The notes: generated by a model not told the origin, from the letters alone. Shown: positions 26,580 to 35,731, numbered from the stretch's first letter. The stretch: 64,000 nt of DNA from JASBZA01 sp964392065 (GCA_964392065.1 CAYMOG010000002.1:62001-126000), one strand, 5' to 3'. Translations and numbers: made by a program.

Positions 26580-27365
26580 CTATTCCGCCCAACGACGACT
26601 CTCAAGAATCTGGTAGGTAATGTATAGGAAAATGACAATGACACTGATAAAGTAAATTATCGTCATTAAATCAAAAGTGCCTTGATAAAAACCTGCTAAG
26701 CGGTTGGCAGGGTTAATCCAATCTAGAGCTTGTTTCACGCCTTGCCCTGCTTGTTGATCAAAGCTTGCAGGAATTATATTGAAGAAATCTAAACGGTTAA
26801 AGAATGAGGTTGTTAAAGTCGCTAAGATTCCACTTAAGTTTGAAAGTATTTCGAAACTTACAAAAATGACAAATGAAATAATCGCTGCAATAATCTGATT
26901 CTCAGTAAGAGCAGAAGCAAAAACACCAATTGCAATATACGCTAATGCGGTTAATAGATACGCAATCAATGTCCCTAAATAACGAATATCAATAGTTCCA
27001 CCGAGAGCCAAGGTCACCAATACATAAACCAGATTAATCGAAGATATCACTAGGAACATCAGCACGACACCGAAGTACTTACCTATCACAATTTGACCTG
27101 AAGTGGCAGGTGACGTAGCAAGTAGAACCTGTGTACCGTTCTTCTTATCTTCCGAAATAGTACGCATCGTCATAATGGGTATAAGAATCATGAATAAGCT
27201 TTTCATGAATTGCAAGGTAGCTGAATTATCCATATAACTACTCAAAAGCATAGATGATACATATAATCCTGACACGAAGGCATAGATGGCAAACAGCACC
27301 CAGCCCATGGGAGACTTGAAATAGCTATGGAATTCTCTTTTGGTTATGGCTAGAATTTGACTCAT
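26580..27365 (-). CDS. ABC-2 type permease (GldF-like)
   Basis: This 261-residue membrane protein has six predicted helices in the ABC-2 pattern. It starts ILAITKREFHSYFKSPMGWVLF, typical of GldF/NosY-type permeases, and ends with ILESRRWAE on the cytoplasmic side. The conserved cytoplasmic loop SEDKKNGTQVLLATSPATSGQIVIGKY couples to the ATPase. It overlaps the ATPase gene by a single base (TAATG arrangement) and precedes gldG by 11 bases. Substrate unknown. Confidence 0.88.
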   Translation of the reverse strand: MSQILAITKREFHSYFKSPMGWVLFAIYAFVSGLYVSSMLLSSYMDNSATLQFMKSLFMILIPIMTMRTISEDKKNGTQVLLATSPATSGQIVIGKYFGVVLMFLVISSINLVYVLVTLALGGTIDIRYLGTLIAYLLTALAYIAIGVFASALTENQIIAAIISFVIFVSFEILSNLSGILATLTTSFFNRLDFFNIIPASFDQQAGQGVKQALDWINPANRLAGFYQGTFDLMTIIYFISVIVIFLYITYQILESRRWAE

Positions 27366-28321
27366 TATTTTTCCTCTTTCTCAGGATGATAGTTCTGGCT
27401 AGTGACTTTTAAGAATACGTCTTCAAGCGTGGGGTTCAAGGTTTTCATACCAATTAATGGTAGATTTTCTTTTGCCAAAGCATGGAAAACATCTTCTCGT
27501 ACATCAAACCCCTCATGGGTTTGGTATTCATACACAACAACATCTTCCATTCTACGCAAAAAGAGTACATCCGTGATACCAGGTATAGACTTAAGAACAG
27601 ACATTGCACGATCGCTGTCTGCTTTTATCATAAGCTCAACACGATTGATTCCATCTACCGCATCACCAAGACTATCCGATGACCCAGAAGCAACGATTTT
27701 ACCATTATTAATAATCACGACTCGGTCACACGTCGCAGCGACTTCTGACAGAATATGAGACGACAAGATGACCGTATGATTCTTCCCCAATGATTTAATA
27801 GTCGAACGAATTTCTTTAATTTGTTTAGGATCTAAGCCGACAGTAGGTTCATCTAATACAATAATTTCAGGGTCTCCTACAAGTGCTTGGGCTATTCCGA
27901 CTCGCTGGCGATAACCTTTGGATAAATTTCGAATGAGTCTCTTACGAACATCTGTGATTTTTACTAGAGCCATAATGCGAGCAATATGTTCATTTTGTTC
28001 TTTTTTGGGAACACTGTTCAAATCGCAGACAAATCTGAGATATTCTAATACGGTCATATCTAGATACAGGGGGGGTTGTTCAGGTAAATATCCGATACTT
28101 GCACGTGCTTTTTCTGGGTCCTCCAAAACGTCATAGCCGTTTACTTTGACTTGACCTGAAGTAGCAGAAATAAACCCTGTTAAAATATTCATGGTTGTAC
28201 TCTTGCCGGCTCCGTTAGGCCCTAGAAAACCTAGAACCTCGCCTGCTTCCACTCTGAAACTAACGTCATCTACGGCTTTATTATTACCGTAGTATTTGAC
28301 TAAGTTGTTGATTTCTATCAT
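27365..28321 (-). CDS. ABC transporter ATPase (GldA-like)
   Basis: The 318-residue ATPase energises the adjacent permease. It has Walker A GPNGAGKSTT, Q-loop YLPEQPPLYLDMT, signature LSKGYRQRVGIAQ, Walker B IIVLDEPTVGLD and switch ILSSHIL. The C-terminal region (about residues 230-318), ending NPTLEDVFLKVTSQNY, is the usual extension of the ABC-2/GldA group. It is the second gene of the operon, 17 bases after the small membrane protein. Confidence 0.93.
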   Translation of the reverse strand: MIEINNLVKYYGNNKAVDDVSFRVEAGEVLGFLGPNGAGKSTTMNILTGFISATSGQVKVNGYDVLEDPEKARASIGYLPEQPPLYLDMTVLEYLRFVCDLNSVPKKEQNEHIARIMALVKITDVRKRLIRNLSKGYRQRVGIAQALVGDPEIIVLDEPTVGLDPKQIKEIRSTIKSLGKNHTVILSSHILSEVAATCDRVVIINNGKIVASGSSDSLGDAVDGINRVELMIKADSDRAMSVLKSIPGITDVLFLRRMEDVVVYEYQTHEGFDVREDVFHALAKENLPLIGMKTLNPTLEDVFLKVTSQNYHPEKEEK

Positions 28322-28338
28322 ATTTTCCTCCGAAAACT

Positions 28339-28872
28339 CTATGCTCTAGTAAGGGTATATTGTGTTTTTGACGGATTATGGCGTTTTAAATCCTTCAAGA
28401 TTCGATCATCAGGTTCGAAAAGAACTAAGACTCTTTCTTTATTTACATCTGCTACAAAAAACCATACATTTTCTTTGCTCGTATTCGTAGTTAAGTCCAT
28501 AGTCTTTATCTTGCTTCTCGTATGGTGGTTATAATCTGGGGAACTCAGAGGCGCTAGGATTTCCATAGATTGTGCACGAACGGAAACTTTTCTCTTTCTC
28601 TTCTTCTTATTAATAATGGCATCAATATCAAGTGTGCCATTTGTACAAATATATTCGTACTCTATTCTTCTCTGACTTATCAAATAATAGAGTCCGTAAA
28701 TCGCAGCCGCAATAATAAGTGGAACAAAGGCTACAATATAAGGTAAGAATATAAAAACTAAGATTAATACAAATACAAATAAAAGAATATACAATCCAAT
28801 CAGTGCATAGTCTACTGAGCCGAGTTGTCTCTTAACAATCTTCTCAATAAAAACATCTTCTGTTCCAAACAT
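28339..28872 (-). CDS. Small membrane protein, unknown function
   Basis: The 177-residue protein has two adjacent transmembrane helices (about residues 24-68) and a basic cytoplasmic-looking linker (NKKKRKRKVSVRAQSMEILAP). Its C-terminal half could adopt a PH-like beta structure (WFFVADVNKERVLVLFEPDDRIL). I do not recognise a named family with confidence. It is the first gene of the Gld-like operon, and an 11-bp perfect inverted repeat lies about 70 bases upstream. It may be a membrane partner of the transporter, by position only. Confidence 0.7.
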   Translation of the reverse strand: MFGTEDVFIEKIVKRQLGSVDYALIGLYILLFVFVLILVFIFLPYIVAFVPLIIAAAIYGLYYLISQRRIEYEYICTNGTLDIDAIINKKKRKRKVSVRAQSMEILAPLSSPDYNHHTRSKIKTMDLTTNTSKENVWFFVADVNKERVLVLFEPDDRILKDLKRHNPSKTQYTLTRA

Positions 28873-28942
28873 AAATCCTCCATAGTGGATTAAACCACAA
28901 AATCCTTAATATCATAATACAGTTTAGTGCTTTTTTCACGGA

Positions 28943-28968
28943 GGAATGTTAAGTATTCTTAACATTCC
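28943..28968. promoter_or_regulatory. Perfect 11-bp inverted repeat upstream of the Gld-like operon
   Basis: GGAATGTTAAG and CTTAACATTCC face each other with a TATT loop. There is no T run on either side, so a terminator is unlikely. The position, 70-96 bases before the first gene of the minus-strand operon, fits an operator or an RNA stem in the leader. Confidence 0.5.
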
Positions 28969-28977
28969 AAACGTTCA

Positions 28978-29006
28978 GTCAATTATCTATTTTACCCTTA
29001 ATTGAC
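28978..29006 (+). terminator. Hairpin with T run between fumC and the Gld-like operon
   Basis: GTCAATTA (28978-28985) pairs with TAATTGAC (28999-29006), followed on the plus strand by TATTTTTT. No plus-strand gene ends here, so the T run is on the wrong side for fumC. It may act on antisense transcripts or only fold in the fumC 3' end. Confidence 0.35.
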
Positions 29007-29012
29007 TATTTT

Positions 29013-30374
29013 TTAAATCATATTTTTAGGATCTAATAATTGATCTAATTTTTCTTCTGAAATATCAAGTTGCTCAAGAGCAACCTCTCGTAAATTTCGC
29101 TCTTCTTCGAAGGCAAGCTTGGCAATCTGGGCAGCTTTTTTATACCCAATTTCAGGACTTAAGGCAGTAACCAACATGAGTGAGTTTTCCAAGTGCTCAT
29201 TAATTTTTTTGGTATTCACATCAATTCCTAGAGCACAGTAGTTGGCAAAGGAACGCATGGAATCCGTAAGAAGTTGAATGCTCTGCAAGAAAGAATATAT
29301 TATTAATGGTGTGTAGACATTTAATTGAAACTGACCCTGACTAGCAGCAAAGGCTATACTCGTCTGATTTCCCATTACGCGTGCTGAAACCATAGTCATT
29401 TGTTCTGCTTGCGTAGGGTTTACCTTACCAGGCATTATAGAACTACCAGGTTCGTTGGCAGGTATGCTCAATTCTCCTATACCTGCCCGTGGACCCATGC
29501 TTAACATTCTTATATCATTTGCAATTTTATGAAGATTCATTGCGAGTGCTTCGACTGCTCCATGGACTAAAACGAAACTATCTCGAGAGGTTAACTGATA
29601 AAACTTGTTTTCATCAGAATTATAAGTAGTAGTATCCGTACTTAAGACTTCCGCCACACATTTGCCGAAATCTTTGCTGGTATTGACACCTGTTCCTACT
29701 GCAGTTCCACCTATAGCAAGTAAGGTGAAAACTTCTGAATTATTAGATATGTATTCTATTGAACGCGTTAACATGGTTTCCCAAGCTGAAATCTCTTGTC
29801 CAACGGTTAGGGGCGTTGCATCCTGGAGATGGGTTCTACCTATCTTAACTACTTCCTGAAATGCTTGAGCTTTCTCATGAAATATATTTCTCAAATATTC
29901 GATTGCCGGAAGAAGTTTATGGTGAATTTCTTCATATGCTGCAAGGTGTGTAGCCGATGGGAATACGTCGTTGGAGCTTTGGCCCATATTAACATGATCA
30001 TTGGGATGAATTACCTCTTCACCTGCTCTTTTATTTGCTATGTGCGCAATAACTTCATTTACATTCATGTTCGTCTGCGTCCCGCTTCCTGTTTGCCATA
30101 CGGACAGGGGGAAGTGTTCCTTGTAATCATGGGTAAGTAAGTCTTGGCAGGTTTCAGTTATAAGCATGTGTTCCTTTTCGTTAAGTTTTCCTAATTCATA
30201 ATTTACTTGACATGCTGCGTGTTTGATACGAATCAGAGCGCGTATTAATTCTGTTGGCATCTTTTCGTTGCCAATAGCAAAATTGTGGAGACTTCTCTCG
30301 GTTTGGGCTCCCCAGAAACGACTTTCATCCACTTGTACTTCCCCGATACTATCATATTCTATTCTATATCCCAT
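29013..30374 (-). CDS. fumC: Class II fumarate hydratase
   Basis: FumC reversibly hydrates fumarate to malate without an iron-sulfur cluster, so it tolerates oxygen. The 453-residue protein has the fumarase start IEYDSIGEVQVDESRFWGAQTERS, the active-site GSGTQTNMNVNEVIA, HPNDHVNMGQSSNDVFP, the catalytic His region KIGRTHLQDATPLT and the superfamily signature GSSIMPGKVNP. Aspartase is a close relative, but the fumarase-type N-terminus and the TNMNVNE motif favour fumarase. The start follows AAGGAG. It appears to be a single-gene unit with its own extended -10 promoter. Confidence 0.95.
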   Translation of the reverse strand: MGYRIEYDSIGEVQVDESRFWGAQTERSLHNFAIGNEKMPTELIRALIRIKHAACQVNYELGKLNEKEHMLITETCQDLLTHDYKEHFPLSVWQTGSGTQTNMNVNEVIAHIANKRAGEEVIHPNDHVNMGQSSNDVFPSATHLAAYEEIHHKLLPAIEYLRNIFHEKAQAFQEVVKIGRTHLQDATPLTVGQEISAWETMLTRSIEYISNNSEVFTLLAIGGTAVGTGVNTSKDFGKCVAEVLSTDTTTYNSDENKFYQLTSRDSFVLVHGAVEALAMNLHKIANDIRMLSMGPRAGIGELSIPANEPGSSIMPGKVNPTQAEQMTMVSARVMGNQTSIAFAASQGQFQLNVYTPLIIYSFLQSIQLLTDSMRSFANYCALGIDVNTKKINEHLENSLMLVTALSPEIGYKKAAQIAKLAFEEERNLREVALEQLDISEEKLDQLLDPKNMI

Positions 30375-30402
30375 TTATTATCTCCTTAAGATTATTAGTA
30401 TC

Positions 30403-30411
30403 AGTATAGCA
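30403..30411 (-). promoter_or_regulatory. Extended -10 promoter of fumC
   Basis: The minus strand reads TGCTATACT, an extended -10 (TGn plus TATACT), 29 bases before the fumC start codon. The -35 region (TTCAAT about 17 bases upstream) is weak, as is usual with extended -10 promoters. Confidence 0.55.
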
Positions 30412-30447
30412 AGTAACGCTACAGAATTGAAATCGATCTACTAAGAT

Positions 30448-30477
30448 ATAAAAGCCTTCCCTGTAACAGGGAAGGCT
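30448..30477 (-). terminator. Terminator of groES-groEL
   Basis: AGCCTTCCCTG (30453-30463) pairs perfectly with CAGGGAAGGCT (30467-30477) around a three-base loop, followed on the minus strand by TTTTAT. It lies 33 bases after the groEL stop. Confidence 0.85.
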
Positions 30478-30509
30478 AACGATAGAAATATCTGATTTGA
30501 TTTTTAGAA

Positions 30510-32132
30510 TTAATACATACCTGCGCCAGGATTCATTGGAGCAGCAGGCTCTGGTTCTGGTATATCAACTACTAGAGCTTCCGTAGTTAAGAGCGTTGAA
30601 GAAATAGAAGCGGCATTTTGTAAGGCGGAACGGGTAACCTTTGTTGGATCAACAATACCTGCTTTTACCATATCTACATATTCACCTGTAACGGCATTGA
30701 AGCCTACTCCAGATTCTGCTTGTTTTTTCACACCTTCGCAAACTACAGATCCGTCGAAACCTGCGTTGATTGCTATCTGACGAACAGGCTCTTCTAATGC
30801 ACGTAGAACAATGCTAATACCGGTTCTCTCGTCTCCTTCATAACTATCTAGGAGCTTCTCTAGTGCAGGTAAAACATTGATATAAGATGTACCACCACCA
30901 GGAACGATACCTTCTTCTACACCAGCTCTTGTAGCGGCTAGAGCATCTTCAATTCTTAATTTCTTCTCTTTAATTTCTACTTCTGTGGCGGCACCAACCT
31001 TAATAACTGCAACACCACCAGACAATTTAGCTAAACGCTCTTGAAGTTTTTCACGATCAAATTCAGAATCTGTGTTTTCAATCTGTGCTTTGATCTGCTT
31101 AATTCTAGCTTGGAGTTTCTCATCCTCTCCACCGCCATCAACAATAATGGTATTGTCTTTACCAACTTTTACCTGACGAGCATTACCTAATTGATCGAGA
31201 GTAGTTTCTTTCAGATCTAGACTTAGTTCTTCTGTAATGACTTGAGCGCCAGTTAAAACGGCGATATCTTGTAGCATTTCTTTGCGTCGGTCACCGAAAC
31301 CTGGAGCCTTAACTGCAACAACATCAAGTGTACCACGAAGTTTATTTAGAATAATTGTAGAGAGTGCTTCCCCCTCTAAGTCCTCTGAAATGATTAGGAG
31401 TTTCTTGCCTGCTTGAACGACCTTTTCTAATAGAGGAAGTAGTTCTTGAATACTAGAAATCTTCTTATCTGTTACGAGAATAAGTGGCTCTTCCAATGTA
31501 GCTTCCATTTTTTCAGTGTCTGTTGCCATGTAAGCTGAAATATATCCACGATCGAACTGCATACCTTCTACTACTTCGAGATCGGTTTCCATAGTATTGG
31601 ATTCTTCTACAGTAATAACGCCATCAGCAGAGACCTTGTCCATTGCTTGTGCAACTAATTCTCCTACCTTCTCATCGTTAGCAGAGACAGCAGCAACTCT
31701 TGCGATATCTTGATTATTTGCAACAGGAACCGAATGCTTAGCAATCTCTTCTACTGCAAGATTTACCGCTTCTTGTATACCTTTACGTAAGTAAATGGGA
31801 TTGGCACCAGCCGCAATATTTTTCAGACCTTCACGGACAATTGCCTGTGCTAGTAAAGTAGCGGTTGTTGTACCATCACCGGCTACATCATTAGTCTTGG
31901 TAGCGACTTCTTTTAGTAATTGAGCGCCCATATTCTCGGCATCATCTTCTAGTTCAATTTCCTTTGCAATGGTCACCCCATCGTTTGTCACAATAGGAGC
32001 ACCGTAACTTTTATCTAGAACAACGTTTCTTCCTTTAGGACCTAGAGTAATCTTAACGGTATCCGCAAGTTTATTTACACCTCTCTCTAGTGCCTGACGC
32101 GCTTCAATTCCATGTACTAATTTTTTTGCCAT
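30510..32132 (-). CDS. groEL: Chaperonin GroEL (60 kDa)
   Basis: GroEL forms the double-ring chamber that folds proteins with the GroES lid. The 540-residue protein carries the hallmarks TLGPKGRNVVLDKSYGAP, TNDGVTIAKEIELED, GDGTTTATLLAQ (ATP site with catalytic Asp), VKAPGFGDRRKEML and the C-terminal AALEEGIVPGGG-like EEGIVPGGGTSY. The tail is PAAPMNPGAGMY rather than a GGM repeat, a common variant. It lies 48 bases after groES and shares its CIRCE-controlled promoter. Confidence 0.98.
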   Translation of the reverse strand: MAKKLVHGIEARQALERGVNKLADTVKITLGPKGRNVVLDKSYGAPIVTNDGVTIAKEIELEDDAENMGAQLLKEVATKTNDVAGDGTTTATLLAQAIVREGLKNIAAGANPIYLRKGIQEAVNLAVEEIAKHSVPVANNQDIARVAAVSANDEKVGELVAQAMDKVSADGVITVEESNTMETDLEVVEGMQFDRGYISAYMATDTEKMEATLEEPLILVTDKKISSIQELLPLLEKVVQAGKKLLIISEDLEGEALSTIILNKLRGTLDVVAVKAPGFGDRRKEMLQDIAVLTGAQVITEELSLDLKETTLDQLGNARQVKVGKDNTIIVDGGGEDEKLQARIKQIKAQIENTDSEFDREKLQERLAKLSGGVAVIKVGAATEVEIKEKKLRIEDALAATRAGVEEGIVPGGGTSYINVLPALEKLLDSYEGDERTGISIVLRALEEPVRQIAINAGFDGSVVCEGVKKQAESGVGFNAVTGEYVDMVKAGIVDPTKVTRSALQNAASISSTLLTTEALVVDIPEPEPAAPMNPGAGMY

Positions 32133-32180
32133 AATTATATTTCCTCATTTCTTTTCTTGGTTTGTAATTGTATTTAGCTA

Positions 32181-32465
32181 TTATTCTACGATTGCCAAAA
32201 CATCACTTTGCTTCAAAATGGTATATTCTACATCGTCGAAGTTAACTTGTGTACCTGCGTATTTGCTGATAAGAACACGATCACCAATCTTTAATTCCAT
32301 GTGCACTTCTTTTCCATCAACAACACCGCCAGGTCCTACAGCAACAACTTCTGCTACTTGAGGTTTCTCCTTGGCACTATCTGGTAACACAATACCACCG
32401 AAGGTTTTCTCTTCTTCTTCTACCATTTTGATTACAACACGATCTGCTAAGGGTTTAATATTCAT
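32181..32465 (-). CDS. groES: Co-chaperonin GroES
   Basis: GroES caps the GroEL cavity as a seven-subunit ring. The 94-residue protein starts MNIKPLADRVVIKM and shows the mobile loop EEKTFGGIVLPDSAKEKPQ, VVAVGPG and the ISKYAGTQV segment. An open frame extends upstream to 32498, but ATG 32465 follows AGGAGG at eight bases and gives the standard family start. The operator lies 26 bases upstream. Confidence 0.98.
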   Translation of the reverse strand: MNIKPLADRVVIKMVEEEEKTFGGIVLPDSAKEKPQVAEVVAVGPGGVVDGKEVHMELKIGDRVLISKYAGTQVNFDDVEYTILKQSDVLAIVE

Positions 32466-32491
32466 AAAATAGCCTCCTATATAATAATAAA

Positions 32492-32518
32492 TTAGCACTC
32501 TAATATATTGAGTGCTAA
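32492..32518 (-). promoter_or_regulatory. CIRCE element (HrcA operator)
   Basis: TTAGCACTC-N9-GAGTGCTAA is a perfect match to the CIRCE consensus, located between the groES promoter and the start codon. HrcA bound here represses the operon until heat or misfolded protein titrates GroEL away from HrcA. hrcA is not in this window. Confidence 0.97.
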
Positions 32519-32526
32519 CAGAGTAA

Positions 32527-32555
32527 ATCTTAAGTTATTAGTCAAATAAAGTCAA
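32527..32555 (-). promoter_or_regulatory. SigA promoter of groES-groEL
   Basis: On the minus strand TTGACT (32550-32555) and TAAGAT (32527-32532) are separated by 17 bases. The start point falls just before the CIRCE element. Confidence 0.85.
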
Positions 32556-32616
32556 TTGTTATTTCATCTTGTTTGTAAAACAACTCTTAATAGAATGTAA
32601 ATGAAAATATCTAGGC

Positions 32617-33285
32617 TTAACCTTCTTCAGTACTACTAGTGATTTCGGAATTTTCAGATCCTGTACCTGTAACATCAGATTCACTTGAACTTGAGGTCGA
32701 GGTTGGTCTCCTGTCTACCCAATTCCCTACTATCTCTATGGATTGCGTTTGTATTGGTGAACTCGTAGGTTGGATAATAACACCAGAATTATCGGTGTTC
32801 TCATAAGTCTCGTTTGAGTCATTATTAGAATTGGTCATGTCCAATTGCTCAGACGAATAAGAACTTCCAGGATTTTGACCCTCTTGTAAAGATTCACGCA
32901 AAGCAATTTGTTCTGTAATTGCCCAAACTAATATACCGATTACACCTATAAGAACAAGTGTTACTAGGGTGCGCATCACGAGCACCCTAGGATTCTTTTT
33001 GCGTTTATAGAAAAATTCATCGTGTTCCGATTGGTGTTGTGCTTGAGAAGCACGTTCATATAGAGCTTCAGAAGATTTCTGCCCGCGTCTCTGAGAAGGA
33101 GCCGTATCGGGATGTTTTTGATCCAATTGCTCATAGGCTGCATTAGGTCTTTGCCATAAATAATCGGAGTCTGGTTCATTTCCATCCGGTAAATATGATT
33201 TGACTTGTTTCTCTTCTTCTAAATCATTAGGAATATCCCTTGGATCTACATTATCTTGCCAATTTCCTTGATGTTTTCTCTTCAT
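32617..33285 (-). CDS. Single-pass membrane protein, unknown function
   Basis: This 222-residue protein has a polar, acidic and Gln-rich N-terminal half, one transmembrane helix at about residues 101-124 (VLVMRTLVTLVLIGVIGILV) preceded by basic residues, and an exported tail of about 95 residues rich in Ser, Thr and Asn. No family is recognised. The topology suggests the N-terminus inside and a disordered tail outside. It is the last gene of the WYL-glmM-galE operon, 34 bases after galE, which hints at an envelope role. Confidence 0.65.
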   Translation of the reverse strand: MKRKHQGNWQDNVDPRDIPNDLEEEKQVKSYLPDGNEPDSDYLWQRPNAAYEQLDQKHPDTAPSQRRGQKSSEALYERASQAQHQSEHDEFFYKRKKNPRVLVMRTLVTLVLIGVIGILVWAITEQIALRESLQEGQNPGSSYSSEQLDMTNSNNDSNETYENTDNSGVIIQPTSSPIQTQSIEIVGNWVDRRPTSTSSSSESDVTGTGSENSEITSSTEEG

Positions 33286-33319
33286 ACTTCAACACAACCT
33301 ATTATGATTTCTAAAGGGT

Positions 33320-34345
33320 TTACTTCTTATCCTCTTCATAACCGTATGGGTTATTACTTTGCCAACGCCAGCTATCTTCACACATTCTATCTACATCATA
33401 TTTAGCTTCCCAACCAAGTTTCGATTTAGCGCGCGAGGCATCAGCGTATACGGTAGCAATATCGCCAGGTCGACGTGGACTAATTTCATAAGGAATTTCT
33501 TTTCCGCATGCTTTTTCAAAAGCGTTTTTCAAATCTAAAACACTCGTACCTTTACCTGTACCTAAATTTATGGGATAACTACCCTTATGCTCTTTACTAT
33601 AAGCTATAGCATCAACATGACCTTGAGCCAAATCCATAACATGAATATAGTCTCTTACACCTGTTCCATCGGGTGTGTCATAATCGTCACCGAATACGAA
33701 AAGCTTATCTCTTCTTCCAACGGCAACTTGAGTAATATATGGCATAAGATTATTAGGAATACCTTTTGGATTCTCTCCTATGGTTCCAGATTCATGGGCA
33801 CCAATAGGATTGAAATAGCGCAACAGCACGGCAGTATAGTCAAGATTTGCTGAGCAGAAGTCTGAAATTATTTGTTCATTCATGAATTTCGTCCAACCGT
33901 ATGGATTCGTACAGCCCAATTCCATATCTTCTTCTAGAGGTGATGCATTATCGGAACGATATACCGTAGCCGAAGAACTAAAGACGATACGTTTTACATT
34001 GAACTCCTTCATAATTTCAAGCAAAGCTAAAGTGGAGTCAATGTTATTGGAGTAATATTCTAAGGGTATACCTACAGACTCTCCGACTGCTTTAAGTCCT
34101 GCGAAATGAATCACTGCATCAATAGTATGTTCAGTAAATATTTTACGTAAAGCTTCTCTATCTCTTACATCCGCTTCATAAAATGGAATGGATTCATCGA
34201 CTATTGCTTCTGTTCTCTTAATTGCTTCTGCACTTGAATTTACGAGATTATCAATGACAACTGCTCGATAGCCCGCTTCATATAGAGAAATCAATGTGTG
34301 AGAACCTATATAACCTGCACCACCAGTAACCAAAATTGTTTCCAT
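33320..34345 (-). CDS. galE: UDP-glucose 4-epimerase
   Basis: GalE interconverts UDP-glucose and UDP-galactose (often also the N-acetyl forms) with tightly bound NAD. The 341-residue protein has the Rossmann motif TGGAGYIGSHT, VIHFAGLKAVGESV, the catalytic Ser/Tyr/Lys set (SSSATVY and the YGWTK of NPYGWTKFMNEQI) and RYFNPIGAHESG. The longer open frame starts with a TTG inside the ribosome binding site; ATG 34345 after GGAGGG is the real start. It follows glmM by 30 bases, so the operon supplies nucleotide sugars. Confidence 0.95.
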   Translation of the reverse strand: METILVTGGAGYIGSHTLISLYEAGYRAVVIDNLVNSSAEAIKRTEAIVDESIPFYEADVRDREALRKIFTEHTIDAVIHFAGLKAVGESVGIPLEYYSNNIDSTLALLEIMKEFNVKRIVFSSSATVYRSDNASPLEEDMELGCTNPYGWTKFMNEQIISDFCSANLDYTAVLLRYFNPIGAHESGTIGENPKGIPNNLMPYITQVAVGRRDKLFVFGDDYDTPDGTGVRDYIHVMDLAQGHVDAIAYSKEHKGSYPINLGTGKGTSVLDLKNAFEKACGKEIPYEISPRRPGDIATVYADASRAKSKLGWEAKYDVDRMCEDSWRWQSNNPYGYEEDKK

Positions 34346-34375
34346 ACTACCCTCCAAAATATTTCTTTCTTTATG

Positions 34376-35731
34376 TTATTTAGTATAGCACTTTTCAATA
34401 TAGCGTACTAAAGTATCTGTAACGTTCTCTGCCATTTCCATACTATCCGCTTCGGTCATAACCCTAATTACAGGCTCTGTACCAGATGGCCTTAAGAACA
34501 CTCGCCCTTTACCACCCAATTCAGTTTCCATTTGTAAAATTAGATTCTGAAGACCCATATCCTCCTGAATTAGTGGTTTTACTTTATTAGATACATGAAC
34601 ATTTTTCATCACTTGAGGGTAAATACGAATAATGTCATCCACCTCACTTAGGTCCATATCAAGTTCATCTAAAGCATATATAAGTGCTAAAGCCGATAAC
34701 ATACCATCACCTGTTGCTTGATAATCTCTTAATATTATGTGGCCCGATTGCTCTCCTCCTAAATTTAGATCCTCTTCTAACATTTTCGCTAGTACATAGC
34801 GATCCCCTACATTTGTCAACTCCAAGTTAATACCATTTTTTTCAGTAAATTCTATTAAACCTAAATTACTCATCATAGTAGCAACCAAAGTATTATTTTT
34901 TAGCTTTCCTAGTTTTTTACTGGCCAAAGCCAAAACTGCCAATATCTGATCTCCATCTATTACCTTACCCTTGCGGTCTACAGCTATAATACGATCACCA
35001 TCACCATCAAATGCAATGCCTAGGTCGCAATGGGAGGCTTCTACACTTCTCGCCAAAAATTCAGGATGTGTAGATCCACAAGAATCATTAATATTCATGC
35101 CATTTGAGAAAATGCCTTTTACAACGGTAATCTCAAACCCTAGTGCTGTGAACAAATCAACAGCTAACTCCTGGGTTGCACCATTGGCACAGTCGATTCC
35201 CAGTTTACGACCTCTACCTTCGATAGGAAATTGTTGTAGGAGAAATTGCAAATACTCTTGAGGAACATAATTATGAAATTGGATTCGGCCTAAGTCTTTA
35301 CCTTTTTTATAATCTAAATCAGCGATTGTACCCATAACTAAGGCTTCAATTTCATCTTCAAGAGCGTCCGATAATTTCTCGCCATTATGATTGAAAAATT
35401 TAATTCCATTGTATTCAAATGTATTATGGGATGCAGAAACCATAACACCTAGGGCATAATCTCCATTTTTAACGACATGGGCTAAACCCGGAGTGGGTAG
35501 TAAACCTGCTAGATAGACATCCATACCCTCAGAGCAAAAACCTGCTGCCAAAGCCGATACTAACATATCTGCTGATATTCTACCGTCATGAGAAATCATC
35601 ACGTTCCCATCTTTGCCAAAATGTTCACGCAGTACTCTTGCCCCATATTTACCAAGCTTAAATGCTAAGACTCCATCTAGCTCTTGGTTGGCGATGCCTC
35701 GAACACCATCGGTTCCAAATAATCTTGCCAT
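34376..35731 (-). CDS. glmM: Phosphoglucosamine mutase
   Basis: GlmM converts glucosamine-6-phosphate to glucosamine-1-phosphate for peptidoglycan precursors. The 451-residue protein starts MARLFGTDGVRGIAN and has the phosphoserine loop VMVSASHNTFEYNGIKFF (active Ser near residue 100), metal loop FDGDGDRIIAVD near 245, sugar loop GGEQSGHI near 330 and phosphate loop RPSGTEPVIRVM near 410. Normal length. It follows the hexapeptide-repeat gene by 12 bases; GlmM product is the substrate of GlmU-type acetyltransferases. Confidence 0.97.
   Translation of the reverse strand: MARLFGTDGVRGIANQELDGVLAFKLGKYGARVLREHFGKDGNVMISHDGRISADMLVSALAAGFCSEGMDVYLAGLLPTPGLAHVVKNGDYALGVMVSASHNTFEYNGIKFFNHNGEKLSDALEDEIEALVMGTIADLDYKKGKDLGRIQFHNYVPQEYLQFLLQQFPIEGRGRKLGIDCANGATQELAVDLFTALGFEITVVKGIFSNGMNINDSCGSTHPEFLARSVEASHCDLGIAFDGDGDRIIAVDRKGKVIDGDQILAVLALASKKLGKLKNNTLVATMMSNLGLIEFTEKNGINLELTNVGDRYVLAKMLEEDLNLGGEQSGHIILRDYQATGDGMLSALALIYALDELDMDLSEVDDIIRIYPQVMKNVHVSNKVKPLIQEDMGLQNLILQMETELGGKGRVFLRPSGTEPVIRVMTEADSMEMAENVTDTLVRYIEKCYTK

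Noticed and set aside
28978..29006. Terminator of fumC
   Set aside because: The hairpin is good but its T run is on the plus strand; on the fumC strand it is not followed by T residues.
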